A stretch of 28,383 nt of DNA from an uncultured Treponema sp. (GTDB taxonomy: Bacteria > Spirochaetota > Spirochaetia > Treponematales > Treponemataceae). Made by a program: the position numbers and the translations under genes. This document shows, piece after piece, positions 1 to 7,319 of this stretch (the first letter of the stretch is position 1; every line of letters starts with the position of its first letter). Location: the NCBI GenBank assembly GCA_937900125.1, contig CALCEK010000126.1, positions 1 to 28,383 of the forward strand, written 5' to 3'. A model generated the notes under the pieces. That model was not told the origin of the DNA. It made no database searches and saw only the letters and a program-made list of their open reading frames with translations.

Positions 1-469
1 GCAGTTCCCATCTGCAAAATGCTTTGAAGGAAAGAAAGTTTGGGAAGTTAAATGTGACTGTGCATTCCCATGTGCTACACAGAACGAACTTCTTGGCGAA
101 GACGCACAGAAGCTTCTTGATAACGGCGTAAAACTCGTTGCAGAGGGTGCAAACATGCCTTCTAACATCGACGCTGTAAACAAGTTCTTGGCAGCAAAAA
201 TCCTTTACGCTCCAGGAAAAGCTAGTAACGCAGGAGGGGTTGCAACATCTGGTCTTGAAATGAGCCAGAACAGTGAGCGCCTTGCTTGGTCAGCTGCCGA
301 AGTTGACGAAAAGCTCCACAACATCATGATCAACATCCACGACAACGCTTACAACACAGCAGTTAAGTTCGGTGCAAAGGACGGTAACTTTGTAAACTAC
401 GTGGCAGGCGCAAACATTGCAGGCTTCGTAAAGGTTGCAAATGCAATGATTGCTCAGGGGTTAGTGTAA
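1..469 (+). CDS. gdhA: NADP-type glutamate dehydrogenase, C-terminal part (5' end outside window)
   Basis: The reading frame is open from base 2 and gives the last 155 residues of a hexameric glutamate dehydrogenase, which interconverts 2-oxoglutarate plus ammonia and glutamate using NAD(P)H. Visible family signatures are CATQNEL, AEGANMP and NAGGVATSGLEMSQN, followed by the usual C-terminal helix with YVAGANIAGFVKVA. These match the bacterial 50-kDa GdhA class very closely, and the stop lies where the family normally ends. The start is outside the window; the internal ATG at 155 is not a real start because the conserved NAD-domain sequence continues upstream of it. A hairpin terminator follows at 524-558. 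Cofactor preference cannot be proved from this part alone. Confidence 0.95.
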   Translation, partial: QFPSAKCFEGKKVWEVKCDCAFPCATQNELLGEDAQKLLDNGVKLVAEGANMPSNIDAVNKFLAAKILYAPGKASNAGGVATSGLEMSQNSERLAWSAAEVDEKLHNIMINIHDNAYNTAVKFGAKDGNFVNYVAGANIAGFVKVANAMIAQGLV

Positions 470-480
470 TTAAAATCCAT

Positions 481-499
481 CGGCAACAGGATGTTGCCG
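481..499 (+). other. Short perfect hairpin downstream of gdhA
   Basis: CGGCAAC (481-487) and GTTGCCG (493-499) form a 7-bp stem with a 5-base loop, 11 bases after the gdhA stop. There is no U tract, so it is more likely an mRNA 3'-end stabiliser or part of a tandem termination region than a terminator by itself. Confidence 0.4.
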
Positions 500-523
500 G
501 AGAGCGCATTTAATTTGCAGAAT

Positions 524-558
524 GCCATTTCGATGAAAACTCGGGATGGCTTTTTTTT
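524..558 (+). terminator. Rho-independent terminator of gdhA
   Basis: GCCATTTCG (524-532) pairs with CGGGATGGC (542-550) over nine positions, including two G-U pairs, with a 9-base loop, and is followed directly by eight T residues (551-558). It lies 55 bases downstream of the gdhA stop and separates it from the HD-GYP operon. Confidence 0.8.
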
Positions 559-658
559 ATGCACAGAAGATTTTTAGGTGGAGATTTTATTTTTAGACCG
601 GCATTTTTTGTTTTTCATATAAAAAAATCTGTGGTAAAATAAAAAGACGTATCAGATT

Positions 659-2011
659 ATGGAAGCAATAAGTAATATAACGCCGCGCTATTCAGATGAT
701 TCTCAGCAGGATTTTATTCCTCAGCAGCAGCTTTCTGCGGGGCAGATTCTCTGTATTATCGGGCGGATGCTCGTGCTTTGCAACGAGACCTACGGCATTG
801 CCAGCTGCAAACTGGCGTACCTTGCGTCGGAGATTGCGGCGCACGTAAATTGGGATAAGCGAATAACGATGAACAATGCAATCTTGCTTGCGCTTCTAAA
901 ATCGGTGGGCGACTATCATTTTGATTCAGAAAAGGTCGTTCCCAAAGAAAATCTTACGTCCTCACAGATAAAGGAACGGTATATCTACGCCTATGCCTAT
1001 CTTAAGAATCTTACCCCGCTGGGCGAGGTTGCGCACAGCCTTCTTTTTTATGATTCTGCGTATAATCCTTCCGTTGCGCAAAAAATGGTTACAATGGAAT
1101 ACGCTTCCATCATCTTCACTGCGGAAAAAATCCTTGAGCTTCTTGAGACCACGAACTTTGCGTATACAGAAACTGATTTTGAAAAATTCGGACTTGCAAA
1201 ATACAATCCCAAATACGTTGAGATTTTTAAGATAATAGACGCGAACCGCGAGATTTCAAAGAATCTACGGCTTGTTGAGGATTCCCAAAAAAAAGTTGTG
1301 TTGCCCTGCGTTCATGAGCTTGAAAAACTGTATCTTACGCTGAAGTTCACTAAGGAAGAGACCGACATGCTCTTCAAACTTATGATTCTTATGCTGGACT
1401 TTAAGAGCACAGTTACCGTCTGGCATACGATTCATACTGCAAGCTACGCGGTTTCGCTTGGAAAGTACGCTGGCTGCTCAGAAAACGAACTGAACGAGAT
1501 TTTTACCGCCGGTGTCCTACATGACTTAGGCAAAATCGGCGTTCCCCAGAGCATCCTTGAATATCCAGGAAAGCTCCGCAACTGGGAATACGGAATCATA
1601 AAGCATCACGTAGAAAAAACTGAGGAAATCATCATGGACATCATTCCGCGGCGCATTGCGAACATGGCCATTCATCATCATGAGAAGCTTAACGGCACCG
1701 GCTACCCGCGCAATCTTTCTGGTCTGGAGCTTACAAAGGAAGACCAGATTGTGGAGATTGCCGACATCTTGAGTGCATTGGTAGACCGCCGTTCATATAA
1801 AGAAGAGTTTGACAGCAGCCGGGTTATTTCAATTCTGATTGAGATGACGGAGCGCGGCGAGCTTGACGAGAATCTTACAATGTACATTTGTGATTGCTTT
1901 GATCGTCTGCAGGAGCGCCGTGATTTTTACAGCAATCTTTTGGTTCTTCCTCTTGGTAAAGTAGAAATTGAATATCAGGAAGAAATCTCCCTTGAATTAG
2001 GAATGGAATAG
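659..2011 (+). CDS. HD-GYP domain cyclic-di-GMP phosphodiesterase
   Basis: A 450-residue soluble protein with a complete HD-GYP catalytic domain in its C-terminal half, the class that hydrolyses cyclic di-GMP. The metal-binding HD pair is H288-D289 (in VLHDLGKIG). It is followed by the HHVEKT helix, the HHHE motif at 339-342 and G348-Y349-P350 (NGTGYP), so the domain looks catalytically intact. Residues about 30-200 are helical and contain a stretch (LLKSVGDYHF) placed like a decayed HD motif, so this may be a tandem protein with a degenerate HD domain as input; that is inference. No receiver, PAS or membrane segment is visible. The ATG has no good Shine-Dalgarno. It is the first gene of a coupled operon: HU starts one base after its stop. 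Confidence 0.85.
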   Translation: MEAISNITPRYSDDSQQDFIPQQQLSAGQILCIIGRMLVLCNETYGIASCKLAYLASEIAAHVNWDKRITMNNAILLALLKSVGDYHFDSEKVVPKENLTSSQIKERYIYAYAYLKNLTPLGEVAHSLLFYDSAYNPSVAQKMVTMEYASIIFTAEKILELLETTNFAYTETDFEKFGLAKYNPKYVEIFKIIDANREISKNLRLVEDSQKKVVLPCVHELEKLYLTLKFTKEETDMLFKLMILMLDFKSTVTVWHTIHTASYAVSLGKYAGCSENELNEIFTAGVLHDLGKIGVPQSILEYPGKLRNWEYGIIKHHVEKTEEIIMDIIPRRIANMAIHHHEKLNGTGYPRNLSGLELTKEDQIVEIADILSALVDRRSYKEEFDSSRVISILIEMTERGELDENLTMYICDCFDRLQERRDFYSNLLVLPLGKVEIEYQEEISLELGME

Positions 2012-2012
2012 T

Positions 2013-2288
2013 ATGACAAAGCAGGAATTAGTTGATCAGATGTCTTCGGAGCTGGGTATAACTAAAAAACTCTGCAACGAGACGCTCAGCACTATGATTG
2101 AGGAGATTGTGCGAACGCTGGAAAGCGGCGGAAAATTCACACAGCCTGGCTTCGGAACATTTAAAACTGCCGTGGCGAACGAGCGGGTGGGGCGTAATCC
2201 TGCTACCGGCAAAAAAATGCTGTATCCCAAGAAGCGCAAGCTAAAATTCAAGGCATCAGATATTCTGAAAGGAGACATCAATGAATGA
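2013..2288 (+). CDS. HU/IHF-family nucleoid DNA-binding protein
   Basis: A 91-residue protein of normal HU length. It has the alpha-helical dimerisation half (KQELVDQMSSELG...), the GFGTF turn and the DNA-inserting arm with RNPATGKK, where the Pro intercalates between base pairs in HU and IHF. The role is DNA bending and nucleoid organisation. It lies one base after the HD-GYP stop and overlaps the next gene by eight bases, so the three are almost certainly co-transcribed and translationally coupled. Whether it is the main HU of the cell or a specialised paralogue that works with the HU-LysM protein downstream cannot be decided here. Confidence 0.9.
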   Translation: MTKQELVDQMSSELGITKKLCNETLSTMIEEIVRTLESGGKFTQPGFGTFKTAVANERVGRNPATGKKMLYPKKRKLKFKASDILKGDINE

Positions 2289-3423
2289 ATTTTTGACTCC
2301 TAATGGACTTGCGGAACGTCTTGTTCAAAAAACTGGAATCAGCATGGAGATTGCAAAGAATTTCTCAACGGTATTTTTTACAATCGTACGCAAAGGGCTG
2401 AAGAATCAGGAAACGTTCAGCGTATACAATTTCGGAACCTTCAAAAAAACGTGGATAGAAGCGACGGTGGGTTTGAATCCTTCCACCGGAGAAAAAATAG
2501 ACATTCCCGCACATTGGCGCATAAAATTCATTCCATGTGCGGCAGTGGCAAAGCGCATTAACCGCCCCTATGCGCATCTTAAGGCAAAAGAGCTGCCGGA
2601 CGACGCGCCAGACACGCTTGAGGAGCCGCAGACTTCGTCCGTTCCGATTCCAGTGGTGCATGAAGATGCGGATGAGGACGCTGAGCGCGAGGTTGACGAG
2701 CCGTTTGACCCGGATTCGGACGATGACGACGATGAGGATTTTACGAATGAGAAGCATAACCTAAAGCTGCTTGTGTATGCGGGAATCGGGTTGTTGTTCC
2801 TTATTTTGCTTGTGTCGCTTTTGGTTCGCTCCTGCACCGGACGGTCAAAAAAGGCTCCCGAAAAAACGAGCACGCCGCAAAAAACAGAGCGTCCTGCGCC
2901 TGCACCAGAGCCTGTCAAGCAGCCGGAACCAGAGCCGGAGCCTGAAGTTATTGCAGAAGAAATTGCCATTGATGACGAGGCAGAGGCGATACGGGAGGCT
3001 TCAGTTCTGTTTGAGTCCTACACGGTTCCTGCGGGAAGCGATTATCACACGATTGCCGGTGAAAAATACGGCAACCGACACTTGTGGCCGGTGATTTATG
3101 CGGCAAACAAGGCAACCAAACCAGACCCGGATTTAATCGGCGCGTATTACAGCATTCAAATTCCGGCGCTCCTCGGCGGCGAGGAAGGTAAACAGCAGAT
3201 TGACGATGCTATTATGGCGGCGTACAACGGCTACCTATTAATGTGCGAGAAGCAGCCAGAAAGCGAGCGGAATGATGAGCGCAGGCGGCTTGCGGTTCGC
3301 GTTCTGGTGAGCGGAGAGATACTGCACCCGGGCTTCATTCAGGCGCACAAACGCCGCATCCTGCCGGAATATGCGGCAATGGCTCAGGGAATCGCCGACC
3401 ATCAGTATGGCGTGATTGAATGA
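2281..3423 (+). CDS. HU-like DNA-binding domain - membrane segment - LysM protein
   Basis: A 380-residue protein of unusual architecture. Residues about 1-95 are an HU-like domain (YNFGTFKKT turn, GLNPSTGEKI arm). Residues 100-158 form a very acidic linker with a run of Asp. Residues about 160-183 are a single hydrophobic membrane helix. Residues 190-235 are rich in Pro, Glu and Lys. Residues about 243-296 are a LysM-like domain (YTVPAGSDYHTIAGEKYG), a peptidoglycan-binding fold, followed by about 85 further residues. The simplest reading is a tether that binds DNA in the cytoplasm and cell wall in the periplasm. However, the charge pattern (acid before, basic after the helix) argues the other way by the positive-inside rule, so topology is open. 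It overlaps the HU gene by eight bases and is followed by a strong terminator. Confidence 0.8.
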   Translation: MNEFLTPNGLAERLVQKTGISMEIAKNFSTVFFTIVRKGLKNQETFSVYNFGTFKKTWIEATVGLNPSTGEKIDIPAHWRIKFIPCAAVAKRINRPYAHLKAKELPDDAPDTLEEPQTSSVPIPVVHEDADEDAEREVDEPFDPDSDDDDDEDFTNEKHNLKLLVYAGIGLLFLILLVSLLVRSCTGRSKKAPEKTSTPQKTERPAPAPEPVKQPEPEPEPEVIAEEIAIDDEAEAIREASVLFESYTVPAGSDYHTIAGEKYGNRHLWPVIYAANKATKPDPDLIGAYYSIQIPALLGGEEGKQQIDDAIMAAYNGYLLMCEKQPESERNDERRRLAVRVLVSGEILHPGFIQAHKRRILPEYAAMAQGIADHQYGVIE

Positions 3424-3443
3424 AACAGAGCTTCAAAACACAA

Positions 3444-3478
3444 CGCCCGCGGAACTTGCATTCTGCGGGCGTTTTTTT
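3444..3478 (+). terminator. Rho-independent terminator of the HD-GYP/HU operon
   Basis: CGCCCGC (3444-3450) pairs perfectly with GCGGGCG (3465-3471) and is followed by seven T residues. It lies about 20 bases after the stop of the HU-LysM gene. Confidence 0.9.
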
Positions 3479-3548
3479 ATGATTCGTACGGAAGGTTACC
3501 TCACTTGGAGGCTGTAAGCTGTACCCCGGCGCTTACGGCAAGGTTCGC

Positions 3549-5765
3549 TCATTTTGCACGGCGCGGCTTTCCTAGTGCGCGCATTGCGTTCAAGATAGCA
3601 AGGAAGCACACGCCTACGTCGCCAAAAACTGCCGTCCACATGCTGGTAATTCCTACTGCGCTTAGCACCATGATTGCAGCCTTTACGCCCAGCGAGAAGG
3701 CGATGTTCTGATGGACGATTGAGAGCGTCCTTCGCGCAAGCTTTATTGCTTCCGCGATTTTTGCCGGCTCGTCCGTCATGATGACCACATCGGCGGATTC
3801 TATGGCGGCATCGCTTCCCAGAGCGCCCATCGCAATTCCCACGTCTGAGCGCGACAGCACCGGTGCGTCGTTTATGCCGTCGCCTGCAAACGCAAGCGTT
3901 CCTTTAGGACGCTTTCTGCCGTCGGAAAGCTCTGCAAGCAGGCTTTCTACCTTTAAAACCTTGTCTTCCGGCAGCAATTCCGTGTATACGTCGGTTATTC
4001 CCAGCTCTTCTGCGGCCTTTGTTCCTGCGGCTTTGCTGTCGCCGGTGAGCATGACGATTTTTTTGATTCCAAGCCGCCTGAGCGCAAAAATGCTCTGCCG
4101 TGCGTCTGCCTTTGTGCGGTCGCTGATGACAATCCAGCCGCAATATTCGCCGTCCATTGCCACATGAACGACGGTTCCAGCAGTTTCCGTCTGTGCTTCG
4201 GCAAAGCCGTTCACGGCGTTCTCCTTCATCAGGCGGCTGTTTCCTGCAAGCACGGTTTTTCCGGCTATTTTTACGCGGATTCCTTGCCCGCTGATTTCTT
4301 CCGCGTCGGTAACGTTTGAGATGGTGCATTCTGCGGTATGGGTGTGCGCGTTTTTAAGTGAGGTTGCCGTCGGATGATTTGAATAGGTTTCGGCATGGGC
4401 GGCAAGCGCTACCAACTCGTCCTCTGGCAACACGTCGGGATTCATAGAATGGATTTCTGTAACCGTAAAGACTCCGCGCGTGAGGGTTCCTGTTTTGTCG
4501 AATACAGCCGTTTTAACGCCGGCAAGACCTTCTATTGCGCTGCTGCCCTTTACTAAAATGCCGCTCCTGCTTGCGGCTCCGATTCCGCCAAAGAACGTGA
4601 GCGGAACCGAGATGACCAGGGCGCATGGGCAGGATACTACAAGGAACATGAGCGCGCGGTAAATCCATTGTGTCCAGCTGGGGGTTCCTGTGGTAAGAAG
4701 ACCTACGACAGGCGGAACGACTGCTACGAGCAGGGCGAGCGTGCAGACGAGCGGCGTGTATATTCTGCTGAACCGTGTGATGAAGCGCTCCGTCCTTGTC
4801 TTTCGTTCGGAGGACTGTTCTGCAAGCGCAAGAATGCGGGCGGCGGCAGATTCCTGCGCGGGGCGGCTTACGGTTATCTCTAGCGGGGCGTGCGTGTTTA
4901 TTGCGCCTGAAAAAACGGCGTTTCCTTCAAACACTTCGGCGGGAACTGATTCTCCAGTGAGCATGGAGTTGTCCAAAAAGGATTTTCCCTTGCGAATAAT
5001 GCCGTCCGCCGGAATGCGTTCGCCGGGTTTTACCAAAATGATGTCGCCTGGTTTGAGCGTTTCTGCATCTACGGTAACTTCCTCTGTGCCGTCAATCAGT
5101 GTTGCCTTGTCGGGGCAGAGCTCCATGAGCGCGCTGATGGAGTCGCGGGATTTGTCTACGGCGTAATCCTCAAAATATTCACCGATTTGATAGAACAGCA
5201 TGACGGCGACCGCCTCTGGAATTTGCCCTATGGCAAGCGCGCCGAGCGATGCAACACTCATCAAAAACTGCTCGTCGAATATGTTTCCTTTGAAAATGTT
5301 TTTGAGCGCGCCAAGAATGACGTTCTTTCCGCACAGAATGTACGCCCCGCAGAACAGGACGACGGCGGCAGTCTGGGCAATGTTCATGCCAGCATACATA
5401 ATGGTAGGAAGCGGTGCATGAAAAAGTATCATGCCAGCGGCAAACAACGCGGCGGCGGCAATGATTTTTTTGAGGGCTGAAGAATCCTCATGTTCCGCGC
5501 ACTCCCCATGCTCAGAGTGGGAATGTGAATGCCCATGCTCGTGCCCGCAACTGCATCCGCAGTCAAAATGCGCATGCGTATGTTCCGTATGGTTGTGAGC
5601 ATGACCGTGGCAGCAGTCATGCCCGTGGTTTTCCTCGTGGTCGTGGCAATGCCCTTCGTGCTCATGATGATGTTCGTGGCAATGGCAATGCTCATGTTCT
5701 TCGTGTTCATGGCTGGCGTGTATGGGCTGTTCTTGCTGCTGTGAATGCTCGTTATCGCTTTTCAT
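3549..5765 (-). CDS. Zn/Cd/Pb-exporting P1B-type ATPase with His-rich N-terminus
   Basis: A 738-residue heavy-metal P-type ATPase that exports divalent metal across the inner membrane at the cost of ATP. It shows the TGES actuator motif, the membrane metal site C379-P-C381, the phosphorylated D423 in DKTGTLT, the SNHP nucleotide-domain motif and GDGINDAP. The last helices carry N-x7-K and a DVG motif, features of the Zn/Cd/Pb subgroup (ZntA/CadA) rather than the copper pumps. The N-terminus lacks the usual ferredoxin-like CxxC domain. Instead, the first 90 or so residues hold about 30 His and 9 Cys. The start at 5765 has AGGAG nine bases upstream, and the gap to the regulator stop is four bases, so it is the second gene of the arsR-type operon. 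Zinc is the likely main substrate, given the regulator. Confidence 0.92.
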   Translation of the reverse strand: MKSDNEHSQQQEQPIHASHEHEEHEHCHCHEHHHEHEGHCHDHEENHGHDCCHGHAHNHTEHTHAHFDCGCSCGHEHGHSHSHSEHGECAEHEDSSALKKIIAAAALFAAGMILFHAPLPTIMYAGMNIAQTAAVVLFCGAYILCGKNVILGALKNIFKGNIFDEQFLMSVASLGALAIGQIPEAVAVMLFYQIGEYFEDYAVDKSRDSISALMELCPDKATLIDGTEEVTVDAETLKPGDIILVKPGERIPADGIIRKGKSFLDNSMLTGESVPAEVFEGNAVFSGAINTHAPLEITVSRPAQESAAARILALAEQSSERKTRTERFITRFSRIYTPLVCTLALLVAVVPPVVGLLTTGTPSWTQWIYRALMFLVVSCPCALVISVPLTFFGGIGAASRSGILVKGSSAIEGLAGVKTAVFDKTGTLTRGVFTVTEIHSMNPDVLPEDELVALAAHAETYSNHPTATSLKNAHTHTAECTISNVTDAEEISGQGIRVKIAGKTVLAGNSRLMKENAVNGFAEAQTETAGTVVHVAMDGEYCGWIVISDRTKADARQSIFALRRLGIKKIVMLTGDSKAAGTKAAEELGITDVYTELLPEDKVLKVESLLAELSDGRKRPKGTLAFAGDGINDAPVLSRSDVGIAMGALGSDAAIESADVVIMTDEPAKIAEAIKLARRTLSIVHQNIAFSLGVKAAIMVLSAVGITSMWTAVFGDVGVCFLAILNAMRALGKPRRAK

Positions 5766-5769
5766 TCGG

Positions 5770-6081
5770 TTATTCTCCTATGTGGTCAAGTCCTTGGCTC
5801 AGGATTGAGGTTACGTGGTTGTCGGCAAGTGAATAGATGAGGGATTTTCCGTCGCGCTCGAATTTTACCAGACCGTTTGTTTTTAGAATGCGCAGCTGGT
5901 GGCTTACGGCGCTCTGCGTCATGCCAAGCGCTTCTGCAATGGCGTTCACCGGCATTTTTGATTCCATAAGAACAAAAAGAATGCGGATTCTTGTGGAATC
6001 TCCAAAAATCTTAAAAAGCTCGGCAAGGTCAAACAGAGTGTCCTCGTCGGGCATTTGCTCAATAATGTCCTGCTTGTTCAT
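5770..6081 (-). CDS. ArsR/SmtB-family zinc-responsive repressor
   Basis: A winged-helix repressor of 103 residues from the chosen start. It has the recognition helix MTQSAVSHQLRILKTNGLV and beta wing of ArsR/SmtB proteins. The C-terminal helix contains D-x-H then H-x-x-E (in DNHVTSILSQGLDHIGE), the alpha-5 zinc site known from SmtB and CzrA, which points to Zn sensing rather than As or Cd. An ATG 33 bases further upstream (6114) is in frame but lies inside the palindromic operator and has no Shine-Dalgarno. The start at 6081 has AGAGGC four bases upstream, so I prefer it. It should repress its own operon, releasing DNA when zinc is high and so raising production of the ATPase. Confidence 0.9.
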   Translation of the reverse strand: MNKQDIIEQMPDEDTLFDLAELFKIFGDSTRIRILFVLMESKMPVNAIAEALGMTQSAVSHQLRILKTNGLVKFERDGKSLIYSLADNHVTSILSQGLDHIGE

Positions 6082-6096
6082 GCATGCCTCTGTAAT

Positions 6097-6116
6097 ATTT
6101 GAACATTTGTTCATAT
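6097..6116 (-). promoter_or_regulatory. Palindromic operator of the zinc-efflux operon
   Basis: TGAACA-TT-TGTTCA (6100-6113) is a perfect inverted repeat with AT-rich flanks, closely resembling known SmtB/CzrA-type operators. It overlaps the end of the -10 box and the expected transcription start, and ends just before the Shine-Dalgarno of the repressor, as expected for autorepression. Confidence 0.8.
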
Positions 6117-6143
6117 GTTACAATCGAACGCTGCTGTTGTCAA
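6115..6143 (-). promoter_or_regulatory. Promoter of the arsR-type/ATPase operon
   Basis: On the minus strand a consensus TTGACA (6143-6138) is followed after 17 bases by TAACAT (6120-6115). The operator overlaps its downstream edge. Confidence 0.7.
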
Positions 6144-6496
6144 TAGAAAAGTGAATGTACAAAAAAACGCCCCGAAAAATCTTTGAGCGCATTAACGCTG
6201 TCGCGGTTTAAGTAAGGGTTATTTTTGGCGGCTTTCTCTAGTGATTTTTCGGCTTTTATTTGGGTGTCGGCAATATCCGCAAAAGACTTTATAGCAGAGT
6301 AAGCCGCAGAGATTCCGCCTGCTAAACCTGTAACAGCCTGCGTTACTGGTGCAATGCTTCCTGCTAATTTTACTAAAGAGTTCTTTTTAATCTGTTTTTG
6401 AAAAGAGTTAACTTTTTTACTAAGTTCGTCAATCTTGGTTTGCGCATGATTTGTTTCTGCTTCGATTTTTATAGAAATATTCTTTTTACTTGACAT
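6140..6496 (-). pseudogene. Fragment of a phage tail tape-measure protein (5' end only)
   Basis: 118 codons remain. The N-terminus is a charged coiled coil (KIDELSKKVNSFQKQIKK), then a Gly/Ala-rich hydrophobic stretch (about 45-68) and a helix ending NPYLNRDSVNALKDFSG. This pattern is typical of the first 100 or so residues of phage tape-measure proteins, which normally run to many hundreds of residues. After DFSG the reading frame continues for only ten unrelated residues and stops at a TGA that lies within the -35 box of the zinc operon, so the gene was cut off by recombination. A Gp15-like tail fragment lies upstream on the same strand, the usual order in siphophage tail modules. The assignment rests on pattern and neighbour, not on a search. 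Confidence 0.6.
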
Positions 6497-6517
6497 ATAT
6501 TTTTTTGTTCCTATATT
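6490..6517 (+). promoter_or_regulatory. Strong promoter for two small phage-region genes
   Basis: TTGACA (6490-6495), a 16-base spacer and TATATT (6512-6517). The predicted start lies about 16 bases before the ATG at 6540, leaving room for the Shine-Dalgarno AAAGGGGG at about 6527-6534. The -35 overlaps the first codons of the opposite-strand tape-measure fragment. Confidence 0.7.
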
Positions 6518-6539
6518 TACTTATGAAAGGGGGTGTAAT

Positions 6540-6677
6540 ATGCTTTATCTTACCTTGCTTATAGTCTTTATAATCCTCTGTGCAAAAACATGGTCGTACT
6601 CGGATGACGACGAAGAGATGACTGATGAAGAAATTCAGGTGGCAAACGGCTTTGGTTATCCTGACGAAGACGATTAA
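6540..6677 (+). CDS. Small membrane protein with acidic tail (45 aa), phage remnant
   Basis: ATG preceded by a strong purine-rich Shine-Dalgarno and a near-consensus promoter. Residues 2-17 are hydrophobic (LYLTLLIVFIILCAK), forming one membrane helix or signal anchor. The remaining 28 residues are strikingly acidic (SDDDEEMTDEE... PDEDD). I do not recognise the family. It resembles the accessory genes that phages carry within tail modules on the opposite strand. It is followed by a second gene of the same layout, suggesting a functional pair at the inner membrane. Confidence 0.6.
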   Translation: MLYLTLLIVFIILCAKTWSYSDDDEEMTDEEIQVANGFGYPDEDD

Positions 6678-6734
6678 TCATTTTAACACCTCGGCATTAT
6701 GCTTTGAATAGTCAAAAAACGGAGGTATTGCATA

Positions 6735-6914
6735 ATGACTTTTATACTTTCAGTTATTATCGTGTATTTTGTATTTAAGAAATTTTTAAATATCCTCTCC
6801 CAACGGCAAATAGAAGATGATGAACCGTGGAAACCTGTTTTTGACGGTCGTAATTACGATGATATTATTGACTGGAATAAAAAGCACCCGGATAATCCTG
6901 TTCCGCTGAACTAA
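6735..6914 (+). CDS. Small membrane protein (59 aa), phage remnant
   Basis: ATG with a textbook Shine-Dalgarno GGAGGT eight bases upstream. Residues 2-21 are a hydrophobic helix (TFILSVIIVYFVFKKFLNIL); the rest is a polar tail containing EDDEPWKPVFDGRNYDDIIDW and ending HPDNPVPLN. Function unknown. It shares the N-terminal helix plus acidic tail layout with the gene 57 bases upstream and is probably transcribed from the same promoter. Intact ribosome sites in a region of broken phage genes suggest that this pair has been kept. Confidence 0.6.
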   Translation: MTFILSVIIVYFVFKKFLNILSQRQIEDDEPWKPVFDGRNYDDIIDWNKKHPDNPVPLN

Positions 6915-6947
6915 AGAACAAAAACTTTGCATGGTCAAACATTTCTT

Positions 6948-7307
6948 TTATTCAAAAAGCGCGTCAAACTCTGCAATCTTCGCCGTTTCTTCGCTGGTAA
7001 GCGGCGGAACGATTTTCCAAGCGTTATATAATTTTTGCATCTGCGCCTTGTATTCGGGTGTGTCATTGGCTTTGGGCTGCCATGAGCGGATTTTCATCAC
7101 TTCATTCAAAGGCGTGTCGTGCAAACCTTCCAGCAAGGCGCGGAATTTGTACCAGTGCAGATTCAAACTTTCGCTTAATAAATCTATTTTGTACTGCTCC
7201 ATAAAGGCGGCAAAAATCATTTCTGCGTCAAGCTCGTAGTCAATGAGGATGCGGGAGTTTGGCGCGCCGTCCTGCCGGGGAAGCTCTTTAGGCGGATACG
7301 CAAAGTG
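6948..7307 (-). pseudogene. Phage Gp15-family tail protein, truncated at the N-terminus
   Basis: The frame is open from a stop at 7308-7310 and contains RILIDYELDAEMIFAAF, EQYKIDL, LHWYKFRALLEGL and MKIRSW. This series is typical of the C-terminal part of the Gp15 tail family, which lies just upstream of the tape-measure gene in Listeria A118-like phages. The N-terminal half (normally another 60-80 residues) is missing. The ATG at 7220 is internal to the conserved part and has no ribosome site. The C-terminus looks complete. Beyond the upstream stop comes host-like sequence and a palindromic repeat at 7320, so that may be the recombination edge. Confidence 0.65.
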
Positions 7308-7319
7308 TTAGAGGGCAAG

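Noticed and set aside
3600..5740. Long open frames opposite the metal ATPase
   Set aside because: They mirror the codon pattern of the ATPase, especially the His-rich tail, have no ribosome sites and no recognisable domains.
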